Assembly (NCBI GenBank): GCA_016584495.1
Contig: WAID01000003.1
Coordinates: forward strand, 4,154,001-4,218,000
From: Celoporthe dispersa
Taxonomy: Eukaryota > Ascomycota > Sordariomycetes > Diaporthales > Cryphonectriaceae
Direction: 5' to 3'
Length of the DNA: 64,000 nt
Part shown: positions 43,845 through 54,821 of the stretch, in pieces
Position numbering within the stretch: position 1 is the stretch's first letter
Layout of the letters: every line of letters starts with the position of its first letter
Program-made: the position numbers and the translations under genes
Notes under the pieces: generated by a model
The model's database searches: none
The model's input: the letters and a program-made list of their open reading frames with translations, nothing else
What the model was told of the DNA's origin: nothing

Positions 43845-46603
43845 CTAGACCTCCTCTCTCCCTCTTGTATTGTACTCAGATCTTCTCGAGAGCGAGAATG
43901 TCTCTGATCTTCTCGGGATACTCCGGAAGTTCTCAAAACCCGGGTCGCCATGGTCTTCGCCCTCCGTCGCATGACTACTCATGGGTCTCCTTGGCGTCTG
44001 GGGCACCGCGGGGCCTGGGTGCAGGAACGACGTGAGAAGGTTGCTGTTGACACGGTCGATGCGGTTCTCGCCAACACTCCTGCTGCGTTTGCGACTCAGA
44101 CTTCTCGCATCCGTCGCCACTGAGATGGTCGAGCTGCGCCGCGGCAGCGTCTTCGCCTTGGGCAGCGTCGGCTCCTCGGCCTCCTTCAGGAACCGGGACT
44201 CTGACGGCAGGAGGACAGCACGGTCGAGACCATAAGGCAGGCCACGGTGGCGACCACGAATCTGCATCGCGATGATGACCAGCTTACCGACGGTAGTGAA
44301 CTGGGACGACAGGCTCGCATCGATGCCGGTGTAGCCTAGGCTCAGGCCGACGGTGCCGTAGGCGCTGACGATCTCAAAGAGGATGGCAAACATGCTGAAG
44401 TCGTTGTTCTGGATACGCGGTCCCTCGGAGATGGACAGGATGAAGAAGCCGATGAAGATGTACCACAGGTCGAAGGACAGCTGGCGCCGCAAGTGAGCGC
44501 CCACGTAGCTGAGAGATCCTGCCGGCTCGGCCTCATCGTGATCGTCATGCCCGCTTCCGTGATAGATGCCGAGAGATTTCTCCTCATAGACGTTGGTGCG
44601 GCGGACGGAGATGGCGATGGGGAAGATGGAGATGTACATCATGATGAGGTAGGATGTCTGCACGCCGGGATGGAGTTCTGCCAGGTTGACACAGGAGAAC
44701 CCGGCAGTTCTCGTAGAGAAAGCTTGGAACGCGCCATCGAGAACTTTGATTCCAGGGGACAGGCTGGCGACCACGCCGCTCCCGAGCTGTTGTTGCGTGT
44801 CAGCTGGTGTTTCCTTTTGTTCCGTCCTGGTATTAAACTCACGTCAAGAATAACAAAGAACAGCAGGTCGATGCCATTGAGGATGACGAGCAGCCATAAT
44901 AGCCACCACGTGGCTGCTGCAGGGAACAGCAGCGTGAAGCAGCGACGAGGATGGTCCAGCAGGAACCGGAGCTCCTCCCACAGGCCAGAGCCTGTTGTGG
45001 CACACAAGCTGGAGACCCAGATGATGAACCGAAGCATCACTGGAAAACCCGTGTTGCCAATGACGATGAAAAAGCTCATGATAAGCAGTGGGAAGACAGC
45101 TGTGTTGAACGAGTTCATGCTGTCGGGTGTCAAGGTGAAACCCAGATCGGTGAAGGCCGAATTGCCCATGAAGATGCCCCACCAGACCCGGCTCTGGCCG
45201 TCGGCGTCGACGATCGAGCCATAGGAGCTGTGGATGATCCATGGGGTCAGCATGGCTATCGCCAACGCGAAGAATCCCCAGAAGTACAAGGTCAAAATCA
45301 GAGACAGCGTCTTGAGGGACCTGTACTCGATGCCGCCGAGCTCCTCCCTCTGGTCGTCTGTCAGCTCGCCCACGAAGGCCGAGTTTCGTCCCAGCGTAGG
45401 CTGCCAGCTCAGGTAGGGGGCGAGGTCGTACTTGTCCCCGCTGAGTGCACCTCGTATCGTGGAGACCGTATTCCGTCTCACGCGCGCAAACGACCCGCCG
45501 GCAGTCTGGTGATGAAGCTTGTCGTCACCGCGGTTCATGAAGCGGGGCCTCCTGATCTTGAATGGCGTGAACACGTTCAGGAATGCTATCGCATCGTCGT
45601 TGAACTTCTCCCTCTGGCTCGGCTTCTTCGCTGGCTCCTGGATGGTGATCCCCTTAGGACGAGCTGGTGTCTGTGCCTCGCCGTCGTTGAGGGCGTACCC
45701 AGGCGTGAACAGCGGCTCCGGGTCCTCCTCGGCCGCGCCATCCTCCACCCTCCTGGGCCGCTCGCCCAGTTCGACATCCCTCGGCCCGGGAATGCGGAGA
45801 ACCTCGTCGTTGTCGGTATTACGCTGGCGCTGGACAATAGCAATGTGCTCCTCGTCGCTTCTGGCCGGCGCCTTTAACATATCATTCTCCACGCCATCAC
45901 TCCTCTTGACGGTCCCGGCGAAAGTGATGCCGGGCGTTTTCTCATCTGCCGCATTCTGGTCGTCGCTGTCCCCAGGGCTAGGGCCAGAGCTGGCGCCGCT
46001 CGTCGTCTTTCCGCTCGGCTCGTCGAGAACGAATCCATCGTTGGTTATCCTCTGCCTGGCGCCATTGTGCATAACCCTTATATCGCTCGTGTTAACACCG
46101 CCCATGGGCCTCTCGGTCGCATTTTTCGCCTTGGACTTTGTCTTGGTCATGGTAGCCCGGCGTGTCCGTGCCTCGCGGACGAGGTCCTGGAACTTCTTTT
46201 CAAACCAGAACAAACGTAGGAATACCACGAACGAATTGATCGAGATGGGGTTCGAGACCATGGCGCAGATCATGATGACAACCTGCTGGAACGTGTTGAG
46301 CTTGTTTACATCGACCGGGTTCAGCCCGGCCTGGGTGTTGGCCCCGGCAGCGAAGAAGAGCGCATTGATATAGGCCAGTTCTCCTGAGCCTGATGCATAT
46401 AATAGAATAGAGGCCAGTATGGTCAGGCCCACGACCCAGAAGTCTATGTCACACCAGATCAGCCACCAGAGTCAGGGTTCGCATAGCCAGAAAAGAGACT
46501 CACAGTGTATTGTGATGAAGTTGAAGTGAGGCTGCTTGGAAACAAAGGAGGGTTTTAGGGACTTGATTTGGTCCCAAAAGATGCTGTAGACCGGTGACAC
46601 CAT
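43845..46603 (-). CDS. Trk-family high-affinity potassium transporter
   Basis: Three exons on minus: 46603-46504, 46443-44843 and 44786-43845, 2643 nt, or 880 residues, with an intact frame. This is the fungal Trk architecture: an N-terminal membrane pair, a long cytoplasmic loop (residues about 110-380) that is charged and probably disordered, and then the remaining M-P-M hairpins. Selectivity-filter regions are visible: NTQAGLNP, SAFTDLGFTLTP, STRTAGFS and AYGTVGLSLGYTG, each centred on a conserved Gly. The C-terminal tail is Ser/Arg-rich. Function: K+ (and Na+) uptake at the plasma membrane, as in yeast Trk1/Trk2. The first exon adds a short start (MVSPVYSIFWDQIKSLKPSF) with the conserved FNFITIHYFW junction. 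Regulation by phosphorylation of the loop is usual in the family but cannot be seen here. Confidence 0.95.
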
Positions 46604-49600
46604 GCTGGGCCAACTGGGTCCCCAGAGGGGTCAGTCACAGATGTCAACTGGTCCTATATATATCGACGAAGTTGGGGAATTGAAGTCTCAATGAGACACC
46701 GCAGAATGCCTGTCCTGGGTTTTCGAGAACCAAAGCCTCATGATTGCAACCCCGGATCTCTTAAGAAGGGTGATGCTGGGTCCAAGTGGTGGAGTGGCAA
46801 TCAGATCGCCCTCAATCCTCTCACAAGCCCATGCGCACCAGCTGCTGAGAGGGCAAGTTGGTTGAGGTTGTCCAGCAGGGTGTTACACAGTCGACGAGAG
46901 GATTGAAGCCCGATGGTGGCGATGGCGAATTTGATGTAGCTCAAATGATAGCAGTGAAGACACGCGCTGGCTGGTGATTTGATTGAATCCTGTAGATCCA
47001 GTGAGCCAGAATGGAGGCTGAGGTGACACAATGTTAAGTCTAAGGACCAGGGACAATGATGCTCGTAGGAGAGTCAAGAGAAAGCACAATCGATGCTGGC
47101 AGTGCAGTGTGCCCAGGGTGGCGTCGTCACACGACAGCTGCTGGCACCTTCCAAGCCCCAAAGTCTCTGGGCAATCTAGAGGTGAAAGGGAAAAGCCGGG
47201 ATGCTGAAGTTTTGCCGATCGGGTTTGGCGGGACTGTGGTGTCTGTTTCCTCTGATCAAGAGCGCTGCGATTGGCAGCAGGCCAAGAAGAGCCCAGGCCG
47301 TAATCTCAAAAAGGAGAGGGGAGAAGAATGGGGGGAAAACAAGAGGAAGGAAAAGGAGTGACCTCACTTCATCCTTTTTTTTTTTTTTTTCCTCCTTCCC
47401 CATCCTCCTCAGCCACCCCTAGCAGTGGCACTTTGGACACTGCTGCAGCGTTCCAGGTCCTTCCCAGGCCTGCCAAGCTGGTGCCAGGCCTGCCGGGTTA
47501 CTCAAACTCTGCCCCACCCCTGTTCCGCCGCTAGCTAGCGCTACACATGGGTCTCGGGCCTTGTTGGAGGGATTGTCAGGTAGTGCTAGAGGAGGGGCAG
47601 TGTTTCCATCTATAGATCACATCTCACAGCTGTACATACTATTGTCCATACATACTGCTGTAGTTGTAGTGGAAATTCCTCTTTTGGCATATCAAGGAAA
47701 CTGACGTCAAGCTTGTGCGATCGTTAGCAGCAGCTTTTGTTACTTCCAACTTCACCCCCCCCCCCAACGCTACTGTTGCTACCTTGTATGTAGATGAACA
47801 ATTGAGGATGATCCAGCGCTGTGTCAAAATGTCTTCCGACATTATCGTCATGCTTGTTTCTGTTCTCTCACCACCCCATGGGTGCCAAGGATGAGCTGTC
47901 ACATGGATGGTGGGCAGGCTGATCATGCCTGTATGCCTCTCGAGACTTTTCTTTGAACCGCGCAAGGCGGGATTCCCTACTCAAGCACATGCAGCAGTCT
48001 CAGTCACGTCAGCCCATCCCGGTACTATGGTACCAAGGAAAGGACTTTTTGTTAGTAGGACAATAGTCAGGCAAGAACGTGTGTGATATGTGAGATTGAA
48101 TTGCAATTCTGCATTTGGCAAGCTGCATTCTTGATCTGGTGAGGCACACGGGCCAGTGTGCTCAAAGAATTTTCCCGCAGTGAGTCTCAATTTTTGGGGG
48201 TTTTTTTTCCTCTTCTCCCAGGGAGGACCAAAATATCCCTCACCCTCAGCAAGAGAAGCTTGGGTCGCTGATCAACGATGATGCTATTGTTGATCAGTCT
48301 GTCGGCAGCCGTGGACCCCCCTTTCTTGTCTCCAGCCATGCAAACAATGCCAGGACCATTGAAACAAAGACCAGTGTCCACTTCTCCGACGATAAGAGAG
48401 GACCTTCCCCACTGCCTAGCTGACCTGTCGAAAGTACTGTATATCTTTACGAAACCCTCTACACACCACAATTTCGTCAACGATCTACAGACGCGGTTAT
48501 CGATGCGGGAAGTCATCATCGGAGTCGTGCTGTACCATACGATTACTACCACACCACAATGCCGACGATAGTGGGCTCAAACTTGGAAGCGGGTCCAGAG
48601 CCCCTCAGCGTCCATGCAGGTGATTTACTATAGTATCCTTTTTTTCTAAAAAAAAAAAAAGAACCTCCCCCCCGCATCGCTGCACCTCCGTCAACTCATA
48701 TCGCACGACGACCGCACGGGCTTTCCAGGGTCCGACTAAAGGTGGTGTCGAGACCCTATGGGATTTCGAGACTTCGTTCCGGCCTACTGCCGTGATACTC
48801 GAAAAGGGAGGAGATGCACGAGTACAGTTCCGTGCTACATGTCTACAGAGGCTGCTGTAATATTACTATTCCTCCTATATTTCCTAGAGGCTTTACCGGC
48901 GGCGCCGTGCCCCGGCGGTGAGTATGACTTATGGTCTGGATCTGGAACTGGCTAGACCATGGAAGTGTGCCCTGGGGCCACTTCCCAACGGATCGTCAGC
49001 TCTTGAAGTCAGATTCAAGGCTGTAGTGACTGTGCAATGAGTACTTTTTTTTCTTTCTTTTCCTTTTAATGATCTAGCATTTTTCGAACGCTTTTACCCC
49101 CGAGTGGCACTATCCCATCACTCTGTGGAGGGGCGCTAGCAAAAGATAAAGTCGTGTCACCGGCACACAGGGCGAACGACATTCTTGGCATGCAAGACGA
49201 TTGCGTGAACCGAGTGGGACATGTTTCCGCTTTGTGCTCACTTTTATGACCCGCTTAGAAGTCACCACCAACCTGTTACAGTCACATTCACCAGAGATCA
49301 ACTTTGAGGATCGAATCAATTTGATTTAACCGAGCGTCATACGCTCCATTCCATGAACGCCTACCATGCGATGTCGCCCATCCATGTTGAGTTGCCATCT
49401 AAAGAGTTCTACCACGCTCTCCAATGCCACCGTGCCGGGTACGCCATTCTGTTGACAATTTTCCCACTGAACGAAAGGGAGAAGTAGAAGAAAGAGAGAG
49501 AGAGAGAGAGAGAACAACCCCACCCCCACCCCCCCCAAAAAAACCAAGGTCAATAACCAGCGACAATTCTCAGTCGTAGTCGCAAAAGTCAAGCCAAAAC

Positions 49601-49675
49601 GCCTACGCATACATACCATGAGGTGTCCTTATCATGTCCAGGATCGCCCAAGACATCGGCATATTGTCGTGCCTC
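46604..49675. other. Intergenic, 3 kb without gene
   Basis: No coding region could be supported. The left third should contain the Trk promoter, including CT-rich DNA near 47370-47395 (T16 run). Poly-C (47756-47765) and GA runs (49493-49513) occur. The right end is the 3' region of the Ssl2/XPB gene. Confidence 0.5.
49493..49513. repeat. GA dinucleotide microsatellite
   Basis: About ten GA units, seen directly, downstream of the XPB gene. Confidence 0.85.
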
Positions 49676-52189
49676 CTACTCATTGACCAGTTTCTTGCGT
49701 CTCTCCTTGTCACGCTGCTGCTTCTTGAAGAAATCACTGTGCGCAATCTTCTTCTTGCCCCTAGCTGGTTTGTTCTGCTCCACGTACGCCATGTCCTGGC
49801 CGCCACTGAGATCCGCCAGCAGGTGTGCGCCGCGCCGCACCATCTTGTTGGGTCTGGGCTTGGGCCTAGCCCCGGGCTTCTTCGAGTTGAACAGGTTGCC
49901 GTCTGCCACGAGCGCGTTGTTCTCACGGTCGTACTCGGCCTGAGACTTGTTCTTCTCCATGTCGTCAAGCAGACCCAAGAGAAGCTCACGACGCTCCTGT
50001 GCGGTTGCGAAGCACAAGTTTGGTGTCTTCTCGATGTTGTGCAGCGTCGTGATCACCTTGAAGGCGTAGCCCTGGTCGACAAGGAAGGCCTGGCGCTTCG
50101 AGGAAAAGAGCATCTCCTGTGTGTCTTTGGACACAAGCGAGTAGAAGAAGGCATTGAAGCCCTCATCATTACGTCGCTTGGCCCGCAGGATGCGACCAAG
50201 GCGCTGGGCCTCCTGACGACGGGAACCATACTGGGCGGAGATCTGAATCAAGCACGTCGCTTCAGGCAGGTCGAGGGAGGTGTCGCCGATCTTGGAGAGA
50301 AAGATCGTGTTGCACTCCGAGGAGTCGCGAAATCGCTGCAGAATCTCCTGCCTCTCGGCGTTGCTGGTACCACCATAGAGATAAGGCTTCATCAGCTTCC
50401 GAGCGTAAAACTCCAGGGCGTACACGTCATCGGAGAAGACAATGATCTTGTCGCCACGGGACTCGTGGTAGGTGATGAGGTATTGGCATGCCTGCATCTT
50501 GAGCGGGTTCATAACGTAGAGCAGCGACCTCGACCGCGTCGCAGCCTTCAGGTATTCGTCATAGAACTCGGTTGGCATGGGGCACCAGACCTCGGCGCAC
50601 TGAACCCTTGCGATGTGGCCCTGCTGCGAGAGCTCCATCCAGTTGGCCTCGTAGAGCTTCGGGCCGATGAGAAAGTTCAGATCCTCAATCTTGTCGTCCT
50701 CTCGGAGGAGCGTAGCCGTCAGCCCAAGCTTTGAGTGGGCTTTGATATTGCCGATGACCTTTCTGAACATGTTGGCAGGAACGACATGCACCTCGTCGAG
50801 AAGCATGAGGCCCCACTCTCTCTTCCTGAGAAAGTCCATCATCTTGGACGACTCATGCGAACGCTTCTGAGTTGCCGTGACCATGGAATAGGTCGTAACA
50901 ATGACACCGGTATTGCCACTGAAAGTCTCCTTATGGTCTGAAGAAAAGATGGCCACATCGTCGGGGTTGATGTTGGACCACTTGATGAACTCGTTCCTCC
51001 ACTGAATGACTGACATGTTGCTTGTTGCTAACACGATAACGCCCTTCTTGATGGTGCACGCAGCTGTGATGCCGACGAGAGTCTTGCCGGCGCCACAAGG
51101 GAGTACGATGATGCCACTCTTCGCCCGACCGTTACCAAACATCTTGCTGAGACTCTTCTCTTGGTATGGCCTGATCTGCGTGGACGGCTGTAGATCGATC
51201 TCGAGATTGGCATTGATATTGTCATTTCTGAAGTCATATTCCTCCAGCGCAGGGTATTGTAGCTCCTGGCACCGCTTTGTGACCGTCTCGACCGCATCGT
51301 CTCGGATCTGAAAGGCATGGACGACCTCCTGGTCATCATCGTCGTCATCGTCGTTCAAGGCAGCGTAGACCTCTTTCTCGGAGGGGTTCGCAACAGCCTG
51401 CTCCGCGCTGTTCAGCCCTTCAGCCTCGCGTATGCCGGCAGCCTCCTTCGTTCCCGCAATGGCCAAACCAGACATCTTTGGGGCGCTCGTTGTGATCTGC
51501 TCGGCCCCGTGCACTCGACAGGCAGAGATGTCCGGGTCCTTCAAGAGCATCTGAAGCACCTCGGGATCTGTGGTCTCCAGGAGGTATTTTGTATTTCGTA
51601 GGACCAATTTGACTTTGCCATAACTCCTGCCGCAGGCCGAGATGAAGCCCTTGACGTTGCTGGGCACCGGGGTCTTGGAAAAGCGCTCGAGTGTGGATAT
51701 GATATCCTTTGGGTTGAGGCCGACGGACACGGCGGCGTAGAGGCTGTGGGTGGTGAGCTTGTATTCGTGGAGAAACTGTGGTCGTGACACAGGCTCGGCG
51801 ACGGTGACGAGGAAGTCCTGGGCCTGCGGTGCGAGCTGGTGGAAGCTCTCGAGGACGATGACAAAGTTGCCCTGTATCCACAGTGGCCTGTTGTGAGCGT
51901 CGTGTTTGGGCCTCAGGGCAGTAAAGTCTCTGCTGCTGTCAAAATGTCTCGAGGCCATGTCATAAACACCACGGCCCATACTATATCTGTGCTCGTCAGA
52001 GCTGGTGTCGAACTTGATCATGCTCTTGCGCATCTCGTCCGGAATCTCGACATCCGCTTCATTGTCAGAAACATCACTAGGTTCGCTGGCAAGGCTTCGA
52101 GGTGTCGCTGGGCCAGGGGTCGAGCCCTTGGACGACCTGCCAGCCTTGGTGATGCCTCCGACGGCGCCAGCCTTGCGCTTCGGGGCCAT
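49676..52189 (-). CDS. SSL2: TFIIH helicase subunit Ssl2/XPB (Rad25)
   Basis: A single intronless frame of 837 residues. The N-terminal damage-recognition-like domain (about 60-220) precedes two RecA-like helicase lobes. Motif I is PCGAGKT near residue 365, motif II is LLDEVH near 463, the RED motif of XPB is LLREDDKI near 496, and motif VI is QRLGRILRAKR near 655. The C-terminus is Lys-rich. This ATP-driven 3'-5' translocase opens promoter DNA in RNA polymerase II initiation and unwinds damaged DNA in nucleotide excision repair, as part of TFIIH in the nucleus. Length and order match yeast Ssl2 and human XPB. The start is the first ATG, followed by a basic Ser/Pro-rich leader. The spacer of 428 bp to the divergent CHY gene holds both promoters. 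Confidence 0.97.
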   Translation of the reverse strand: MAPKRKAGAVGGITKAGRSSKGSTPGPATPRSLASEPSDVSDNEADVEIPDEMRKSMIKFDTSSDEHRYSMGRGVYDMASRHFDSSRDFTALRPKHDAHNRPLWIQGNFVIVLESFHQLAPQAQDFLVTVAEPVSRPQFLHEYKLTTHSLYAAVSVGLNPKDIISTLERFSKTPVPSNVKGFISACGRSYGKVKLVLRNTKYLLETTDPEVLQMLLKDPDISACRVHGAEQITTSAPKMSGLAIAGTKEAAGIREAEGLNSAEQAVANPSEKEVYAALNDDDDDDDQEVVHAFQIRDDAVETVTKRCQELQYPALEEYDFRNDNINANLEIDLQPSTQIRPYQEKSLSKMFGNGRAKSGIIVLPCGAGKTLVGITAACTIKKGVIVLATSNMSVIQWRNEFIKWSNINPDDVAIFSSDHKETFSGNTGVIVTTYSMVTATQKRSHESSKMMDFLRKREWGLMLLDEVHVVPANMFRKVIGNIKAHSKLGLTATLLREDDKIEDLNFLIGPKLYEANWMELSQQGHIARVQCAEVWCPMPTEFYDEYLKAATRSRSLLYVMNPLKMQACQYLITYHESRGDKIIVFSDDVYALEFYARKLMKPYLYGGTSNAERQEILQRFRDSSECNTIFLSKIGDTSLDLPEATCLIQISAQYGSRRQEAQRLGRILRAKRRNDEGFNAFFYSLVSKDTQEMLFSSKRQAFLVDQGYAFKVITTLHNIEKTPNLCFATAQERRELLLGLLDDMEKNKSQAEYDRENNALVADGNLFNSKKPGARPKPRPNKMVRRGAHLLADLSGGQDMAYVEQNKPARGKKKIAHSDFFKKQQRDKERRKKLVNE

Positions 52190-52617
52190 GGCTGTTGCTC
52201 ACGCAAAGTGGAAGCTTGAAGGTACTCGGCGATAGTGCTTGGAATAGAAAACTCTGAAAGGGTTAGAAAAACAAGGAGGAACGGCAAACTCTGGAGACAC
52301 CGTCAAAGACAGACTGACGATGTGAGGGGAAAGAAAAGAAAGAGTGCGAGGAAAGAGTGCAAGTCTGTCTGACGCTTGGAATGGATGGTCCGGCCGCAGT
52401 AAGTGATACTCCTTATCGATAAAGCCCACCGCCACCCCTTGCAGAAGTTCCACCACAGCGGTGTTGCCCAAGAAAAGTGGATCAGCCAGCCTATTACATT
52501 CGTTCACCTGCCGAGACGTGTGTTCCACGCGCCCGCCTCAAGAAATCATATCGAGTACGACTTGGAAGAAGCATACGATTTCCTGTCTATAGTACATTCG
52601 CACCTTCTTTCGCAAAT

Positions 52618-53134
52618 ATGTGGTTAGTAGACAGGGCTTCTCGAAGCCAAGGCTAGGCCAGCACTGGAGATATCCCAGCTGACAAATCCTTATAGCAAAC
52701 ATATCCTTAATGCTCAGGTATCTATCAGGTCACCATGTTGTACGCCGCCCACTTCCTAGCCCTCGGCTCCTGGCAACAAACGCAGCATCTGGTTAACGTT
52801 TCAATGATGACTAGGCAAGAAATGGTTCGACTGCATCGAGTGCCACCAGGAGCAAGAGACGCACCCCCTGCTGCAACGGTTCGAGATGGTCTTCGCCTGC
52901 AAGAAGTGCAAGAAGTGCTTCCGCAAGGACGCCCAGGAGTTCGAGGAGGCCGACGAATACTGCCCACACTGCGACAACCACTTCGTGCTCGAGGCTTTGA
53001 CGCCCAAGCCAGCGCTCAAGATCGAGGGTGAGGATGCACGGGTGGACAACAGGATGTTGAAGGATGATCGGGTGAAGCAGCAAGAGCTGAAGACAATATT
53101 CGACCCTGATAAAGATGCGGACAGGCTGGGGTGA
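52618..53134 (+). CDS. CHY-type zinc-finger protein
   Basis: Three exons: 52618-52622 (5 nt), 52696-52739 and 52815-53134, 369 nt, or 122 residues. The first exon holds only ATG and the first two bases of codon 2. The GTTAGT donor and TATAG acceptor make MCKHILNAQVSIRSPCC, the standard N-terminus of short fungal CHY proteins. After exon 2 the frame continues KKWFDCIECH, then CKKCKKCFRKD and YCPHCDNHF. The Cys/His ligands of the CHY zinc finger are all present. The C-terminal third is charged (DARVDNRMLKDDRVKQ), with no RING domain, so this is not the Pirh2 E3 ligase form. It resembles the small proteins related to yeast Hot13, a zinc-binding factor of the mitochondrial intermembrane space. 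The function here is inferred only. The stop lies 215 bp from the converging proteasome gene. Confidence 0.85.
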
Positions 53135-53349
53135 TGATGGAGAGCGGGGATGGACGTCTAGCAGAATGGGGACGAGGGTGTTACGGATACCATTATAGAA
53201 AGGAGTTCTCGAGCATCGGCGTCAAGGAAGTATCATTACGAGGCACCGTAGACACGCCCGGTCATGAAGTCATACTGTACAATAGCCCTCTCTATCATGC
53301 AGCCCGTGTCGGGCTGGCTGTCTTTATTTCGCTCCTCCCCCGGTCCGCT

Positions 53350-54343
53350 CTACTGGTCATCAGCAGTCTCGGCACCGGCGGCCCTGGATGGTACCGCCGA
53401 AGAGCTTCCTGCACCAGTCGACCGGCCACCCTTCTTCTTCGCAGCCTCCTCTTGCTTCTCCTGCTCGATGTTCTTGACGTAATTCTCGATATCCTCGACG
53501 GGAAGCATCTCCATCGTCTTTCCTGGTGCCATGATGGCTATCTCGATGTTCTTTGCGCCCGTCTGCACAACTTCCAGCAGCGACTTGACGGCCAGGCGTA
53601 TCGTCTGCTCGCGGTCCATATCCTCCTTGTAGTTTCGCTCCAGGAACTCGCGCACCGTCTTGCTCGACCGCCCGATGGCGTTCGCCTTCCTAGGGTGGGT
53701 GTCAGTTCATGGGCCGGCTCGGTAAGTAGGGCGTCCGTCATAAAATGCTCACCATGCCGAGTAGATGCCAGAAGGCTCGGTCTGGTAGAGCCGCGGCACC
53801 TTGCTGCCGTGGTCGAACCCAACAACCAGGGTGCTAATGCCGAAGGGCCGGACACCACCCCGCTGGGTGTATCGCTGCTGCACACCGGCCACGTGCTTTG
53901 TGATGTACTCGATGGTGACGGGGTCCTCCAGGTTCAGGCGGTGGGATTGCGCCTCTAGCCGCGCCTTGTCGACGAGGATTCTGGCGTCGGCGTTCAGGCC
54001 GGCGAAGGCGAGACAGACGTGGGTGTCGACGAGGCCGATCTTGGACGGTGTGATTCGTGTGTCTTGCAGCTTCATTGCTGAGCGCTTCTCGCATCCCAGG
54101 ACCACGATGTCCTTGCCCTTGACTCCGACCGCACATGTACCTCTCTTGACGGCTTCGCCTGCGTACTCCACCTGGAAGACGTGTCCATCAGGACTGCTAC
54201 ATGTCAGCTCGGGGGACTGGGTGGCGGGGGACGGGCCGGCGCAAACCTGAAGACTGACGAGGTCCATCTGTTAGCTTGTGGTTTGGTCAACTCAACCCGC
54301 GGGGGCGCTTACCTGAGAGAGCTCTGTCGTATCCTGAAGCCAT
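53350..54343 (-). CDS. PRE6: 20S proteasome subunit alpha type-7 (alpha-4, Pre6)
   Basis: Four exons on minus: 54343-54313, 54247-54253 (a 7-nt microexon), 54193-53753 and 53689-53350, 819 nt, or 272 residues. The microexon TCTTCAG has a CGTCAG acceptor and GTTTGC donor, and without it the conserved LSVFSPDGHVFQVEYA cannot be formed. The alpha-ring signature follows (EYAGEAVKRGTCAVGV), then KLQDTRITPSKIG and YTQRGGVRPFG, with TEPSGIYSAWKANAIG at the third junction. The C-terminus is Lys/Glu-rich with a Ser/Ala tail. The subunit is a non-catalytic part of the outer ring of the 20S core in cytosol and nucleus. It is divergent from the dehydrogenase gene, with 478 bp between the starts. Confidence 0.95.
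54247..54253 (-). other. 7-nt microexon of the proteasome gene
   Basis: The sequence TCTTCAG sits between an AG acceptor and a GT donor, flanked by introns of 59 and 53 nt. It supplies the codons for Val and Phe and part of a Ser codon in the conserved motif after the initial exon. The frame and the family motif both require it. Confidence 0.85.
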
Positions 54344-54821
54344 CTTGCCTGTGCTCTCGAAGCTTCGTCACGTAGGTAGATGGGTGGATGGACGAATGGA
54401 AGAAGAAGTCGATAGGTCTGGAGTATTCTGGTCGGCCCGTTGACTCTGGGGGAGATCCGTTGGGTGGTCGGAGGCAGTGGGAGTGGTGCGACGCGATGTG
54501 AGGTTGAGAGAGGGTGCGTGTGGCAGGCAGGAGGCAGGCTCCAGCTCTGACGACGAAGCTGGGCTGCTGGGAGCTGTACCAGATCCCTGTCGAGACCCAC
54601 AACACCCGCTACCACACTAGACCGCAGGGTACGTACCGCTCAGCGGTGCTCTGGGTGAAGCGTCATGCCTGTGGTTCCCGGGCCGGTAATTCTTTTTCGA
54701 CCCGGCAATTTTTATATGTTATCCTCCATCTCTCTTTCCTCCTAGAGGCTCGTAGGTCCTGAGGTCGTGGCCCTTTTTTGTCCTCTCCCTTTTCCTCTCT
54801 CGTCCTCAATTCCACCGCAAG

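Noticed and set aside
45519..46373. Open frame of 284 codons on plus (and 44951-45877)
   Set aside because: Antisense to the cytoplasmic loop of the Trk transporter, whose biased codons leave the opposite strand open.
48758..48955. 65-codon frame with a hydrophobic stretch
   Set aside because: Short, isolated, no signal-peptide context or homology; cannot be told from chance.
49634..50734. Open frame of 366 codons on plus
   Set aside because: Antisense to the C-terminal half of Ssl2/XPB; no protein features.
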